DNA of 64,000 nucleotides, taken from positions 35,956-99,955 of the forward strand of contig CATXUX010000011.1 in the NCBI GenBank assembly GCA_958402795.1, in the 5' to 3' direction. Positions 1 to 8,879 of this stretch are shown piece by piece. The position numbers and the translations under genes were made by a program. This DNA is from an uncultured Lachnospiraceae bacterium. GTDB taxonomy: Bacteria; Bacillota; Clostridia; Lachnospirales; Lachnospiraceae. Each line of letters begins with the position of its first letter. The stretch's first letter is position 1. The notes beneath the pieces are model-generated. The model saw nothing but the letters and a program-made list of their open reading frames with translations. It made no database searches and had not been told where the DNA came from.

Positions 1-2151
1 GAACTGACTGCGGATATCAATAAAGATACGGTAGATTTCGTCCCGAACTTTGATGAAACAGAAAAAGAACCGTCTGTGCTTCCCTCCAGATTTCCGAATC
101 TTCTGGTAAATGGGACAAATGGAATTGCAGTCGGAATGGCGACCAACATTCCGCCGCATAATCTGCGCGAGGTGATCGGGGCGGTTGTGAAGATCATCGA
201 CAACCAGATTGAGGATAAAGGCGAGACGACGATGGAAGAGATTCTGTCGATCATCAAAGGACCGGATTTTCCGACGGGCGCTGAGATTCTGGGAACAAGC
301 GGGATTGAAGAGGCATACCGCACCGGAAGAGGAAAGATCAGAGTACGCGCTGTTTCCAATATCGAGCCGATGCAGAACGGGAAGAACCGCATCGTTGTGA
401 CAGAGCTGCCGTTTATGGTGAACAAGGCACGCCTGATCGAAAAGATTGCCGAACTGGTAAAGGAAAAGAAGATTGACGGGATCACGGACCTCAGCGACCA
501 GTCCAGCCGTGAGGGAATGCGTATCTGTATTGAGCTCCGGCGCGACGTCAACCCGAATGTGATCTTAAACCAGCTTTACAAACATACACAGCTTCAGGAT
601 ACGTTCGGCGTGATCATGCTGGCTCTTGTAGACAACCAGCCGAAGGTAATGAATCTGATGGAGATGCTGGACTATTATTTGCAGCATCAGGAAGAGGTTG
701 TTACAAGAAGAACGAAGTATGAGTTAAATAAAGCAGAAGAACGCGCACATATTTTGCAGGGATTGCTGATCGCGCTGGACAATATCGATGAAGTGATCAA
801 GATTATCCGGGGATCTAAAAATGTACAGGAAGCAAAGACCGAACTGATGGAACGGTTTGAGCTTACTGATGTACAGGCACAGGCAATCGTAGATATGCGT
901 CTGCGTGCTCTGACAGGTCTGGAACGCGAGAAGATCGAGGCAGAATATGCAGAACTGATGAAAAAGATCGGAGAGTTGAAAGCAATTCTTGCAGATAAAA
1001 AATTACTGCTTGGCGTGATAAAAAAAGAAATTCTTGCGATTTCTGAAAAATACGGCGATGACCGGAGAACAAAGATCGGCTATGACGAGTACGATATTTC
1101 CATGGAAGATATGATTCCAAAGCAGGACGTCGTGATCACGATGACGAAACTCGGCTATATCAAGCGTATGACGATCGACAACTTCCGGAGCCAGAACCGC
1201 GGTGGCAAGGGAATTAAAGGAATGCAGAAGCTGGACGATGATTATATTCAGGAATTGTTTATGACGTCCACGCATGATTACATCATGTTCTTTACGAATA
1301 AGGGACGTGTGTACCGGCTGAAAGGATACGAGATTCCTGAGGCATCAAGAACATCAAGGGGAACCGCGATCATCAACATGCTTCAGCTTATGCCGGATGA
1401 AAAGATTACGGCGATGATCCCGATCCGGGTATATGACGACGACCAGTATTTGTTTATGGCGACAGAACAGGGACTTGTCAAGAAGACGCCGCTTCGCGAG
1501 TATGCGAATGTGAGAAAGAAAGGTCTTGCAGCGATTACTCTGCGCGATGATGACCAGTTGATTGAAGTAAAGATTACGAATAATGAAACAGATATTATTC
1601 TTGCCACAAAATACGGACAGTGCATCCGCTTCCATGAACAGGATGTAAGACCGACAGGCCGTACTTCCATGGGTGTGAGAGGAATCAATTTAAGCGACCG
1701 TGATGTTGTGATCGGAATGCAAGTGCATACACAAGGAGACTGCCTGCTGATCGTATCCGAAAAAGGAATGGGAAAACGGACAGCCATGGGAGAATTTACT
1801 CCTCAGAACCGTGGAGGAAAGGGCGTGAAGTGCTACAAGATCACGGAAAAGACCGGAAATGTAATCGGTATGAAGGCTGTAAATGAAGACGATGAGATCA
1901 TGATGATCAACAGTGAAGGAATCATCATCCGTATGCCGTGCGATACCATTTCCACATATGGAAGAATCACGTCCGGCGTAAAACTGATCAATCTGAAAGA
2001 GAAAGAAACGGTTGTCAGCGTGGCAAAAGTACGCAGGGCATCGACAAAGATTGATGGCGAAGACGTTGAGATTTCCGAAGAGGAAGGCACAAAAACAGAA
2101 GCTGTAAACGAAGAAGTTTCGGAAGAAATTTCAGAAGAAACAGAACGGTAA
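1..2151 (+). CDS. gyrA: DNA gyrase subunit A, 3' part
   Basis: The reading frame is open from base 1, so the gene enters the window already in progress. 716 residues are present and about 150 N-terminal residues, including the catalytic tyrosine region, lie upstream. The visible part starts in the breakage-reunion core (DFVPNFDETEKEP, then LPSRFPNLLVNGTNGIAVGMATNIPPHN), passes through the coiled-coil tower and enters the C-terminal beta-pinwheel. The pinwheel has the GyrA box as QNRGGKG, and the motif occurs again in the fifth blade region. That box separates GyrA from ParC. With GyrB the protein introduces negative supercoils using ATP. The acidic tail (EISEEEGTKTEAVNEEVSEEISEETER) is typical of Firmicute GyrA. 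A hairpin follows 5 bases after the stop. Normal chromosomal housekeeping gene. Confidence 0.97.
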   Translation, partial: ELTADINKDTVDFVPNFDETEKEPSVLPSRFPNLLVNGTNGIAVGMATNIPPHNLREVIGAVVKIIDNQIEDKGETTMEEILSIIKGPDFPTGAEILGTSGIEEAYRTGRGKIRVRAVSNIEPMQNGKNRIVVTELPFMVNKARLIEKIAELVKEKKIDGITDLSDQSSREGMRICIELRRDVNPNVILNQLYKHTQLQDTFGVIMLALVDNQPKVMNLMEMLDYYLQHQEEVVTRRTKYELNKAEERAHILQGLLIALDNIDEVIKIIRGSKNVQEAKTELMERFELTDVQAQAIVDMRLRALTGLEREKIEAEYAELMKKIGELKAILADKKLLLGVIKKEILAISEKYGDDRRTKIGYDEYDISMEDMIPKQDVVITMTKLGYIKRMTIDNFRSQNRGGKGIKGMQKLDDDYIQELFMTSTHDYIMFFTNKGRVYRLKGYEIPEASRTSRGTAIINMLQLMPDEKITAMIPIRVYDDDQYLFMATEQGLVKKTPLREYANVRKKGLAAITLRDDDQLIEVKITNNETDIILATKYGQCIRFHEQDVRPTGRTSMGVRGINLSDRDVVIGMQVHTQGDCLLIVSEKGMGKRTAMGEFTPQNRGGKGVKCYKITEKTGNVIGMKAVNEDDEIMMINSEGIIIRMPCDTISTYGRITSGVKLINLKEKETVVSVAKVRRASTKIDGEDVEISEEEGTKTEAVNEEVSEEISEETER

Positions 2152-2155
2152 AAAA

Positions 2156-2176
2156 ATGGGGGCGGTCAGCCCCCAT
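2156..2176 (+). terminator. Hairpin after gyrA
   Basis: An 8-bp GC-rich stem (ATGGGGGC / GCCCCCAT, 2156-2163 with 2169-2176) has a GGTCA loop, right after the gyrA stop. The downstream tract is TTAAAAAAT, so it lacks a good U-run and termination may be weak. Confidence 0.5.
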
Positions 2177-2207
2177 TAAAAAATATATGGCTGGAAGGAG
2201 TAACAAT

Positions 2208-2927
2208 ATGCAGGAATTCAAACAGGCGGAGAGAAAATTATTAGGTTCTCAGATTGAAGACCGTTTGATGGGATATATCCAGTCAGGACCTCTTGAAATC
2301 GGAGATAAAATTCCAAACGAATTTGAACTGGCAGAGATGTTTGGAGTAGGGAGAAGTACGATCCGCGAGGCTGTAAAAGGACTTGTGACAAAAGGAATTC
2401 TGGAAGTGCGCAGAGGAGCAGGAACCTTTGTCTGCAGTAAGCATCTGGTAGAAGACGATCCGCTTGGAATTTCAAAGCTGGATGATAAATATAAACTTGC
2501 GCTGGAACTGTTTGACGTCAGACTTATGCTGGAACCGGAGATTGCGGCAAAAGCGGCAGAATATTCTACAGAGGAAGACATCAGACAATTAAAAGCGCTG
2601 TGCGATGAAGTGGAGGAACTGTATCTGCACGACCAGGATCATTCCGCGAAAGATATTGAATTTCATACCTGTATTGCCAAATGCAGCAAAAACAGGGTCG
2701 TAGAATCTCTCGTTCCGATCATTCATACAGCGATTACAACATTTGTAAATATTACAAACCGGATGCTGCGTGATGAAACGATTACGACGCACAGAGCGAT
2801 CACAGATGCAATAGCGGAACATGATTCAACGGGAGCACGCTGTGCAATGATTATGCATCTGACTTATAACCGACAGAAAATCATGAAACTCTGGAATGAA
2901 CAGTTGGAAAAGGATCAAAACATCTGA
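2208..2927 (+). CDS. FadR/GntR-family transcriptional regulator
   Basis: 239 residues, a usual length for the FadR subfamily. The ATG at 2208 is chosen because GGAAGGAG (2193-2200) sits 7 bases upstream; an in-frame ATG at 2187 has no SD. An N-terminal winged helix (about residues 10-75) contains the family pattern IPNEFELAEMFGVGRSTIREAVKGLVTKGILEVRRGAGTFV in pieces. A C-terminal all-helical FCD ligand domain follows, with candidate metal ligands (D in LFDVRLMLEPE, H in IEFHTCIAKCSKN, H in THRAITDAI). FCD regulators bind sugar acids or other carboxylates. The next genes are a GntP permease and a dehydratase, so it probably controls them through the repeated CATCAGACG sites around their promoter. 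A strong terminator separates it from those genes. Confidence 0.93.
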   Translation: MQEFKQAERKLLGSQIEDRLMGYIQSGPLEIGDKIPNEFELAEMFGVGRSTIREAVKGLVTKGILEVRRGAGTFVCSKHLVEDDPLGISKLDDKYKLALELFDVRLMLEPEIAAKAAEYSTEEDIRQLKALCDEVEELYLHDQDHSAKDIEFHTCIAKCSKNRVVESLVPIIHTAITTFVNITNRMLRDETITTHRAITDAIAEHDSTGARCAMIMHLTYNRQKIMKLWNEQLEKDQNI

Positions 2928-2978
2928 TAAATTAAGAAAATGAAAAAGAAAAATAGAAGAAAAGAAAATAGAATGGAG

Positions 2979-3018
2979 AATCAGAGGTAATTATGCATAA
3001 AAAACCTCTGATTTTTTT
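2979..3018 (+). terminator. Rho-independent terminator after the FadR-type regulator
   Basis: A perfect 10-bp stem (AATCAGAGGT / ACCTCTGATT, 2979-2988 with 3004-3013) is followed by a run of seven T. It separates the regulator transcript from the permease operon. Confidence 0.85.
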
Positions 3019-3043
3019 GTGCAATAAGTAGAAAATACATATA

Positions 3044-3115
3044 TACATCAGACGAATATTGAAAATAAATATTTTTTATGATATAAAATGAATAAATACA
3101 TCAGACGTCAGATGT
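3044..3115 (+). promoter_or_regulatory. Permease promoter flanked by repeated operator-like sites
   Basis: TTGAAA (3059-3064), a 17-base spacer and TATAAA (3082-3087) form a good sigma-A promoter. The 11-mer TACATCAGACG occurs at 3044-3054, just upstream of -35, and again at 3097-3107, near the expected start of transcription. The second copy is part of an imperfect 18-bp palindrome, ACATCAGACGTCAGATGT (3098-3115). Bracketing of a promoter by two such sites fits repression by the FadR-type protein encoded upstream. The repeat is seen; the regulator assignment is inferred. Confidence 0.6.
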
Positions 3116-3148
3116 TTCCAGAGAAAAATGATAAAGGAGAGACATGAT

Positions 3149-4399
3149 ATGTCAGAAGAAGTTGTTTTAAATCCAACACGACTGGTGATCGCAGCAATTA
3201 TTGGTTTAGCAATTCTGTTGGTGTTGATTATTAAGTTTCATGTGCAGGCTATGATTGCGATTTTAATAGGAGCGATATCAATCGGTCTGATTGCAGGTAT
3301 GCCTGTGACGGAGATTATCAATGCGGTGAATGACGGTATTGGTAATACGTTAAAAAGCATTGCTTTGCTGGTAGGTTTGGGGTCTATGTTTGGTGCAATA
3401 TTGGAAAAGTCGGGCGGTGCACAGACATTGGCGGTCACAATGGTAAAAAAGTTTGGCGATAAAAAAGCTGCATGGGCGCTTGGAATTACCGGACTTATTA
3501 TAGCAATGCCGGTTTTCTTCGATGCAGGATTGATCATATTGATTCCACTTGCATTTTCACTGGCAAAAAGAACAAACCGCTCTTCATTGTTCTATGTGAT
3601 TCCGTTGCTAGCGGGTCTGGCAGTCGGACATGCATTTATCCCGCCGACTCCCGGTCCTGTACTGGTTGCAAGTATGCTGGGCGTTGATCTTGGCTGGGTC
3701 ATTTTGGTAGGGGTATGCTGCGGTATCGTTGCCATGATTGTTGCAGGTCCGATATGGGGGTCCGTCTGTGGTAAAAAATATTATATCCCGGTACCGGAAC
3801 ATGTAGCAAATCAGGAAGATATTGATGAATCGAAACTTCCGGGATTCGGAACAGTTGTCGGGGTGATTTTGATTCCACTGTTTTTGATTATTATGGATTC
3901 ACTGTGTGGAGTAATCCCTGCGTTATCAGGAGTAGCGCCTGTGTTTGAATTCCTTGGGGAACCATTTGTGGCGTTGCTGATCGCGACGATCGTAGCAATG
4001 TTTGTACTTGGAACAAAACATGGATATACAATGAAGGAACTGGAAGAGGTAATGACAAAATCGTTAGAGCCGACAGGACAGATTCTTCTGGTTACTGCAT
4101 GCGGTGGTGTACTCAGATATGTACTTCAGTATTCAGGACTCGGCAATGTAATCGGAAATGCAGTTGCGTCGATTAATCTTCCGATTGTGGTACTGGCATT
4201 TATTGTTGCTGTACTGGTGCGGATCAGCGTAGGTTCATCTACCGTAGCTATGACAATGGCGGCAGGAATCGTGTCTGCACTTCCGGGAATCAGCGGATTA
4301 TCACCGTTGTATCTGGCATGCGTTACAGCGGCCGTTGCCGGTGGTTCTACAGTATGTTCACACTTCAATGATTCCGGTTTCTGGCTGGTAAAATCATAG
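3149..4399 (+). CDS. GntP-family permease, C-terminus cut by an in-frame TAG
   Basis: 416 residues from the ATG at 3149, which has AAGGAG (3134-3139) 9 bases upstream; an upstream ATG at 3128 lacks an SD. It is an integral membrane transporter of the gluconate:proton symporter (GntP) family. About a dozen hydrophobic segments alternate with family motifs such as GHAFIPPTPGPVLVA, GSSTVAMTMAAGI and SHFNDSGFWLVKS. The neighbours (regulator, IlvD/Edd dehydratase) suggest uptake of a sugar acid. Oddity: the family normally continues from VKS into a final helix. Here a TAG at 4397-4399 interrupts the frame, but the same frame stays open with family-like sequence (GMDEKTTLKTWTVMETL) to a TAA at 4502-4504. 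The ancestral gene is therefore 3149-4504, 451 codons, and the product probably lacks its last 34 residues. It may be a recent pseudogene or a sequencing error. Confidence 0.9.
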   Translation: MSEEVVLNPTRLVIAAIIGLAILLVLIIKFHVQAMIAILIGAISIGLIAGMPVTEIINAVNDGIGNTLKSIALLVGLGSMFGAILEKSGGAQTLAVTMVKKFGDKKAAWALGITGLIIAMPVFFDAGLIILIPLAFSLAKRTNRSSLFYVIPLLAGLAVGHAFIPPTPGPVLVASMLGVDLGWVILVGVCCGIVAMIVAGPIWGSVCGKKYYIPVPEHVANQEDIDESKLPGFGTVVGVILIPLFLIIMDSLCGVIPALSGVAPVFEFLGEPFVALLIATIVAMFVLGTKHGYTMKELEEVMTKSLEPTGQILLVTACGGVLRYVLQYSGLGNVIGNAVASINLPIVVLAFIVAVLVRISVGSSTVAMTMAAGIVSALPGISGLSPLYLACVTAAVAGGSTVCSHFNDSGFWLVKS

Positions 4400-4599
4400 G
4401 TAGGAATGGACGAGAAGACAACACTTAAAACATGGACGGTTATGGAAACACTGGTAGGAGTAACAGGATTTGCAGTTGCACTTGTCATTTCATTCTTTGC
4501 ATAACTGTAGATACATAAGATGCTGAGATCAAAGGATATTTTACGAATTGTTCCACATTTGATATAGTATAAATCAGTAGAAAAGGAGAAAGAATAGCT

Positions 4600-6348
4600 A
4601 TGAAATGTTTAAAAAGTCAGGAAATGCGTAAGTTGGCGCCGGAGCTTGATCCGCTGCGTATTGGTACAGGATGGAAGCCGGAAGATCTGGAAAAACCGCA
4701 GATTATGATTGAAAGTACAGCAGGAGACAGCCATCCGGGAAGCGGACACTTGAATATTCTCGTAGAGGAAGTAAGAAAAGGGATTATGGAAGAGGGAGGA
4801 TACGGGGCGAGATACTATTGCACAGATATCTGTGACGGGGAAAGTCAGGGGACGGATGGAATCAATTACAGCCTGGCAAGCCGTGAGATGATTGCCAACA
4901 TGATTGAAATCCATGCAAATGCGACTCCATTTGACGGCGGTGTTTATCTGGCAAGCTGTGATAAGGGAATGCCTGCAAACCTGATGGGACTGCTGCGAGT
5001 AAATATTCCATCTGTGGTGGTTCCGGGGGGAACGATGAATGCAGGCCCCCAAATGCTGACACTGGAGCAGCTCGGGATATACAGCGCCCGGTATGAAAGA
5101 GGAGAGATTGATGAAAAACAACTGGACTGGGCGAAACAAAATGCCTGCCCAAGCTGCGGAGCATGTTCTTTTATTGGAACAGCATCTACGATGCAGATTA
5201 TGGCGGAAGCACTGGGACTGGCACTTCCGGGCAGTGCACTGATGCCTGCGACAAGTCCTGATTTGCTGGAATTTGCAAGAGAAGCCGGAAGACAGTCGGT
5301 CAGACTGGCAAAAATGGAAAATATGCGCCCAAGTGATATCGTTACAATGGAGAGCTTTGAAAATGCAATTCTGGTACATGCAGCAGTATCCGGAAGTACA
5401 AATGCCCTGCTCCATATTCCTGCAATCGCGCATGAACTGGGAATTGAGATTACGGGAGATACGTTCGACAGGCTGCACCGCGGGGCAAAATATCTTCTTG
5501 ATGTACGCCCGGCGGGACGCTGGCCGGCGGAATGCTTCTATTATGCAGGCGGTGTTCCGGCAATTATGGAAGAAATCAAGGATTCTCTTCACCTGGATGT
5601 GATGACAGTAACAGGAAAAACATTAGGTGAAAATCTGGAAGAACTGAAAAAAAACGGATTCTATGAGCGCTGTAATAAATGGCTGCAGGAATTTAACAAA
5701 CGATATGGCTGCAATATTACGAAAGAAGATATTATCAGACCGGCAGATCAGGCAATTGGCACAGATGGAAGTATCGCGGTACTGCGTGGCAATCTTGCGC
5801 CGGAAGGAGCTGTGATCAAGCACACGGCGTGTCCGAAGGAAATGTTCCGGGCAGTACTCCGTGCAAGACCGTTTGACAGTGAAGAAGAGTGCCTGGATGC
5901 AGTTTTGAAACACAAAGTAGAAAAAGGTGACGCAGTATTTATCCGTTACGAAGGACCGAAAGGAAGCGGCATGCCGGAAATGTTTTATACGTCAGAAGCA
6001 ATCAGCAGCGATAAAGAACTCGGACGCAGTATTGCGTTAATTACAGACGGACGTTTTTCAGGAGCATCTACCGGACCTGTGATCGGGCACTGCAGTCCGG
6101 AGGCAGCAGACGGCGGACCGATTGCACTGGTGGAAGAGGGAGATCTGATTGAAATTGATGTGATGGAACGCAAGCTCAATATCATTGGCATTGCAGGAGA
6201 GAGAAAAACACCGGAAGAAATTGAAGAAGTGCTTGCCGAGCGCCGGAGTCAATGGAAACCAAGAGAACTGCGCTATAAATCAGGAGTTCTCCGTATGTTC
6301 AGTGAACATGCGGCAAGTCCGATGAAAGGGGCATATCTGGATTTTTAA
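4600..6348 (+). CDS. IlvD/Edd-family dehydratase, probable sugar-acid dehydratase
   Basis: 582 residues, starting at the ATG with AAAGGAG about 12 bases upstream. It belongs to the Fe-S dehydratase family that includes dihydroxy-acid dehydratase, 6-phosphogluconate dehydratase and xylonate dehydratases. Cysteines in YYCTDICDG, LASCDKGMP and ACPSCGACSFIGTASTM are the expected cluster region. Further conserved blocks are HAAVSGSTNALLH, GRFSGASTGPVIGHCSPEA and GPIALVEEGDLI. Genes next to a GntP permease and GntR-type regulator usually act on an aldonic or uronic acid rather than in valine/isoleucine synthesis, and no ilv genes are near. The substrate cannot be read from the sequence. A branched-chain IlvD role is the main alternative. 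It ends against a bidirectional terminator shared with the convergent glycosidase. Confidence 0.88.
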   Translation: MKCLKSQEMRKLAPELDPLRIGTGWKPEDLEKPQIMIESTAGDSHPGSGHLNILVEEVRKGIMEEGGYGARYYCTDICDGESQGTDGINYSLASREMIANMIEIHANATPFDGGVYLASCDKGMPANLMGLLRVNIPSVVVPGGTMNAGPQMLTLEQLGIYSARYERGEIDEKQLDWAKQNACPSCGACSFIGTASTMQIMAEALGLALPGSALMPATSPDLLEFAREAGRQSVRLAKMENMRPSDIVTMESFENAILVHAAVSGSTNALLHIPAIAHELGIEITGDTFDRLHRGAKYLLDVRPAGRWPAECFYYAGGVPAIMEEIKDSLHLDVMTVTGKTLGENLEELKKNGFYERCNKWLQEFNKRYGCNITKEDIIRPADQAIGTDGSIAVLRGNLAPEGAVIKHTACPKEMFRAVLRARPFDSEEECLDAVLKHKVEKGDAVFIRYEGPKGSGMPEMFYTSEAISSDKELGRSIALITDGRFSGASTGPVIGHCSPEAADGGPIALVEEGDLIEIDVMERKLNIIGIAGERKTPEEIEEVLAERRSQWKPRELRYKSGVLRMFSEHAASPMKGAYLDF

Positions 6349-6364
6349 TAATACCAGGGGAAAG

Positions 6365-6396
6365 AAAAACAGGCAGTATGGAAACTGCCTGTTTTT
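6365..6396. terminator. Bidirectional terminator between convergent genes
   Basis: A 13-bp perfect stem (AAAAACAGGCAGT / ACTGCCTGTTTTT, 6365-6377 with 6384-6396) has a 6-base loop. The A/T-rich ends give a U-run on both strands. It serves the dehydratase (+) and the GH2 gene (-). Confidence 0.88.
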
Positions 6397-6415
6397 CTTG
6401 ATCTTATTGTTACTA

Positions 6416-8686
6416 TTAGTCTACTTTTTTGAACTTGATTAGTTTTGCATTGATGCTTTCCAGGAATCCTTCCGGAACCGTAGAGCCTCCCATGCCAACC
6501 ATAGAAGCCGGAGTCATGCTCTTCATCATATCCCACATGCCAACTCCGGGAGCAACATCAAAGTTTGTTGCAAGTTTTACCGCTTCAGTGATAACTGCCA
6601 TTGCCTCAGGGCAGTTTGCAATTTCTTCTATTGTATCATTGACATTGTACATTCCTTCCGGAAATTCCATCTCTGCTTTCAGATCCAGATCGCCAACCTG
6701 GCTGAACCAGTTCGCTACGCCTTCTGCTCTTTCATTTACTTCCGGAAGAACATAGATTTCCGGTTCCTTCTCAACTTTCTCAATTGTCATGGAATCTGTC
6801 AGATCTCCTGCAGTTGCAACGATAACGTTGAAACCATCTTTCAGTGCTACATCGAAAGCAAATACTTTCTCTGCAGACTGCTCCGCAATCTTCTCGCCGT
6901 TGAGATACAGTGTAACAGTCGGCTGGTTGGAGTATACTTTCACCGTTGTTGTCTCGCCTGCACGCTGTGCATAACGCTTACCGCACAGATGGATCATCGG
7001 TTTCTTGGTCCAGTATGCCTGATAAATGTAGTAACTGTCTTTCTTTGTCTTGCGGTCAATGGTCATAAGACCTTTATTGTTACGTCCGCCTACGCCGCCT
7101 TCATTACGCGCCGCGCAACCAAAGTCAAACATATTCCATACATGGCTTGACCAGATATACGGACGTTCGTCAAGAACTTTTGCCATATGCTCATGGTACA
7201 ATGCCTGATATTCTTCACTGTAATCCTTGCATGCCGGATTCGGTCCGTGATAAGTAATGATACCTTCACAGCCATACTCGGAAACACCGACACAGAGATC
7301 CGGATGTACTTCATGGAAATGATCGAACCAGGGACCGTTGTCTTCCATCTTTCCGCCATACCATCCGAAGTAGTGGTTGTAGCTGATCACATCGGTAATG
7401 TGATGCATCGGACTTTCTACAGGCGTCATGGAAACATGTGCGATGGTAGTCAGTCTGGTAGGATCTAATTCTTTTACAAGAGCATTCAGTTCTTTGTGGT
7501 TTTCCACCAGTTTCTCAGAAATACCGCCGATCAGGATCTCGTTGGAGATTCCCCAGAAGCAGATACTCGGATGGTTGTAGTTCTGAATGATCAGTTCTTT
7601 CATCTGGCTGATGCAGTTCTGGTGAGCTTCCGGATCTTCATTAAATACACTGATGAATGGAATCTCTGCCCAGATGATAAATCCAAGTTCATCACATGCA
7701 TCGTAGAAATCCTGTGAGTGCTCATAGTGAGCAAGACGGATTGTATTTGCACCAAGCTCTTTGATCAGTTCTGCATCATGATAATGGTCTTCTTTTGTAA
7801 GAGCATTTCCCTTATAAAGCATATCCTGATGACGGCTTACACCACGAAGAGGAGTCTGTACTCCGTTGATGATGAATCCATCGTTCGGATCGCAGCGATA
7901 GGTGCGGACACCAACACGTGCGGATACTTCATCATACGCTTCGTTACGTCTCTGAAGAATTGCTGTTACGGTATATAAGTATGGATTGTCAATATCCCAG
8001 TTTACTGCGTCAGGAACATAGATGACGGTCTTTGTGCTGTCAGCCGGACGGGCAGCATAACCAACTTCTTTTCCGTCGGCATCTGTAATCTGATACAATA
8101 CAGTAAAGTTTTCATCCGGATTGGTCACCCATGTCTCAACTTCAAAGGTTGCTCCACCGCACTCGCACGGCTTTGGTGTTACCTGAAGTCCCGGACCTCC
8201 ATAATAATCCAGATCAAAGTGTGTATCCGGAACGCTGATCAGGTTCACGCCACGGTACAGACCACCATAGAATGTAAAGTCTGCAGACTGCGGATAAACA
8301 CTGTCTTTGTATTCATTGCTGCAGGCTACAACAAGAAGGTTGTCTCCCTCATCCTTTACATAATCTGTAACATCTGCACGGAATCTGGAATATCCGCCTT
8401 CATGATAAACAACTTTGCTGCCATTTACATATACAGTCGCCTGCTGTCCTGCCGCGAGAATCTCTACATAGACACGTCCGCCTGCAAGTGGCTGTTTTGG
8501 TGTTTCAAATGTTTTTGCGTACCAGTAGCATCCGCGGTCATAAGAGCCGTTTCCGTCCTGTCCGTCTATCGCGTTCCATGAATGAGGCAGATTTACAGAC
8601 TGCCAGTCTGTAGGCATAGACGCCGGCAGACCAACATTTTCCTGAATAAACTGCCAATTCTCGTTCAAATTGATAATCTTTCTCAT
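6416..8686 (-). CDS. Glycoside hydrolase family 2 protein, beta-galactosidase-like
   Basis: 756 residues from the ATG at 8684-8686, which is preceded by GAAGGAGGG at 8-15 bases; longer in-frame starts lack an SD and would add a basic stretch. Domain order is N-terminal jelly-roll (about 1-180), Ig-like domain (180-285), TIM barrel (285-600) and a C-terminal Ig-like domain, plus an extra tail of about 110 residues ending FKKVD. The likely acid/base is E383 (FWGISNEI) and the nucleophile E470 (GVSEYGCEG). VWNMFDFGCAARNEGG and RNNKGLMTIDRKTKKD resemble Firmicute GH2 beta-galactosidases. The NxK triad shared with beta-glucuronidases is also present, so glucuronidase activity cannot be excluded. 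No signal peptide is seen, so it is probably cytoplasmic. It is convergent to the sugar-acid module. Confidence 0.9.
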   Translation of the reverse strand: MRKIINLNENWQFIQENVGLPASMPTDWQSVNLPHSWNAIDGQDGNGSYDRGCYWYAKTFETPKQPLAGGRVYVEILAAGQQATVYVNGSKVVYHEGGYSRFRADVTDYVKDEGDNLLVVACSNEYKDSVYPQSADFTFYGGLYRGVNLISVPDTHFDLDYYGGPGLQVTPKPCECGGATFEVETWVTNPDENFTVLYQITDADGKEVGYAARPADSTKTVIYVPDAVNWDIDNPYLYTVTAILQRRNEAYDEVSARVGVRTYRCDPNDGFIINGVQTPLRGVSRHQDMLYKGNALTKEDHYHDAELIKELGANTIRLAHYEHSQDFYDACDELGFIIWAEIPFISVFNEDPEAHQNCISQMKELIIQNYNHPSICFWGISNEILIGGISEKLVENHKELNALVKELDPTRLTTIAHVSMTPVESPMHHITDVISYNHYFGWYGGKMEDNGPWFDHFHEVHPDLCVGVSEYGCEGIITYHGPNPACKDYSEEYQALYHEHMAKVLDERPYIWSSHVWNMFDFGCAARNEGGVGGRNNKGLMTIDRKTKKDSYYIYQAYWTKKPMIHLCGKRYAQRAGETTTVKVYSNQPTVTLYLNGEKIAEQSAEKVFAFDVALKDGFNVIVATAGDLTDSMTIEKVEKEPEIYVLPEVNERAEGVANWFSQVGDLDLKAEMEFPEGMYNVNDTIEEIANCPEAMAVITEAVKLATNFDVAPGVGMWDMMKSMTPASMVGMGGSTVPEGFLESINAKLIKFKKVD

Positions 8687-8801
8687 GATTACCCTCCTTC
8701 GATTTATTTTATAATAGAAAGTATAGAGGATTGAGAAAAAAAACGTTAGAAAATTTTTTCTCTTTTTCCGCACTTTTTTTATGTGATTCCGGATAAAGAA
8801 C

Positions 8802-8830
8802 TTTTGTTTTTTCATCAGATATTGTATAAT
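8802..8830 (+). promoter_or_regulatory. Probable fumarase promoter
   Basis: A perfect TATAAT (8825-8830) lies 17 bases after a weak -35 (TTTTGT, 8802-8807), 50 bases before the fumarase alpha start. It sits in the divergent space between the GH2 gene and the fumarase genes. Confidence 0.5.
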
Positions 8831-8879
8831 GAGGTGAATTGATAGAATTCAAATGGCTGGGATAAATTCAGGAGGCGTC

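Noticed and set aside
4397..4399. Reassignment of TAG to an amino acid in this organism
   Set aside because: Several well-defined genes in the window end in TAG (for example at 16731 and 60277) with proper spacing to the next gene. TAG therefore works as a stop, and the interrupted frames are better explained by mutation.
4609..5592. 327-codon minus-strand frame opposite the dehydratase
   Set aside because: Antisense shadow of a strongly conserved enzyme gene; no SD and no family features.
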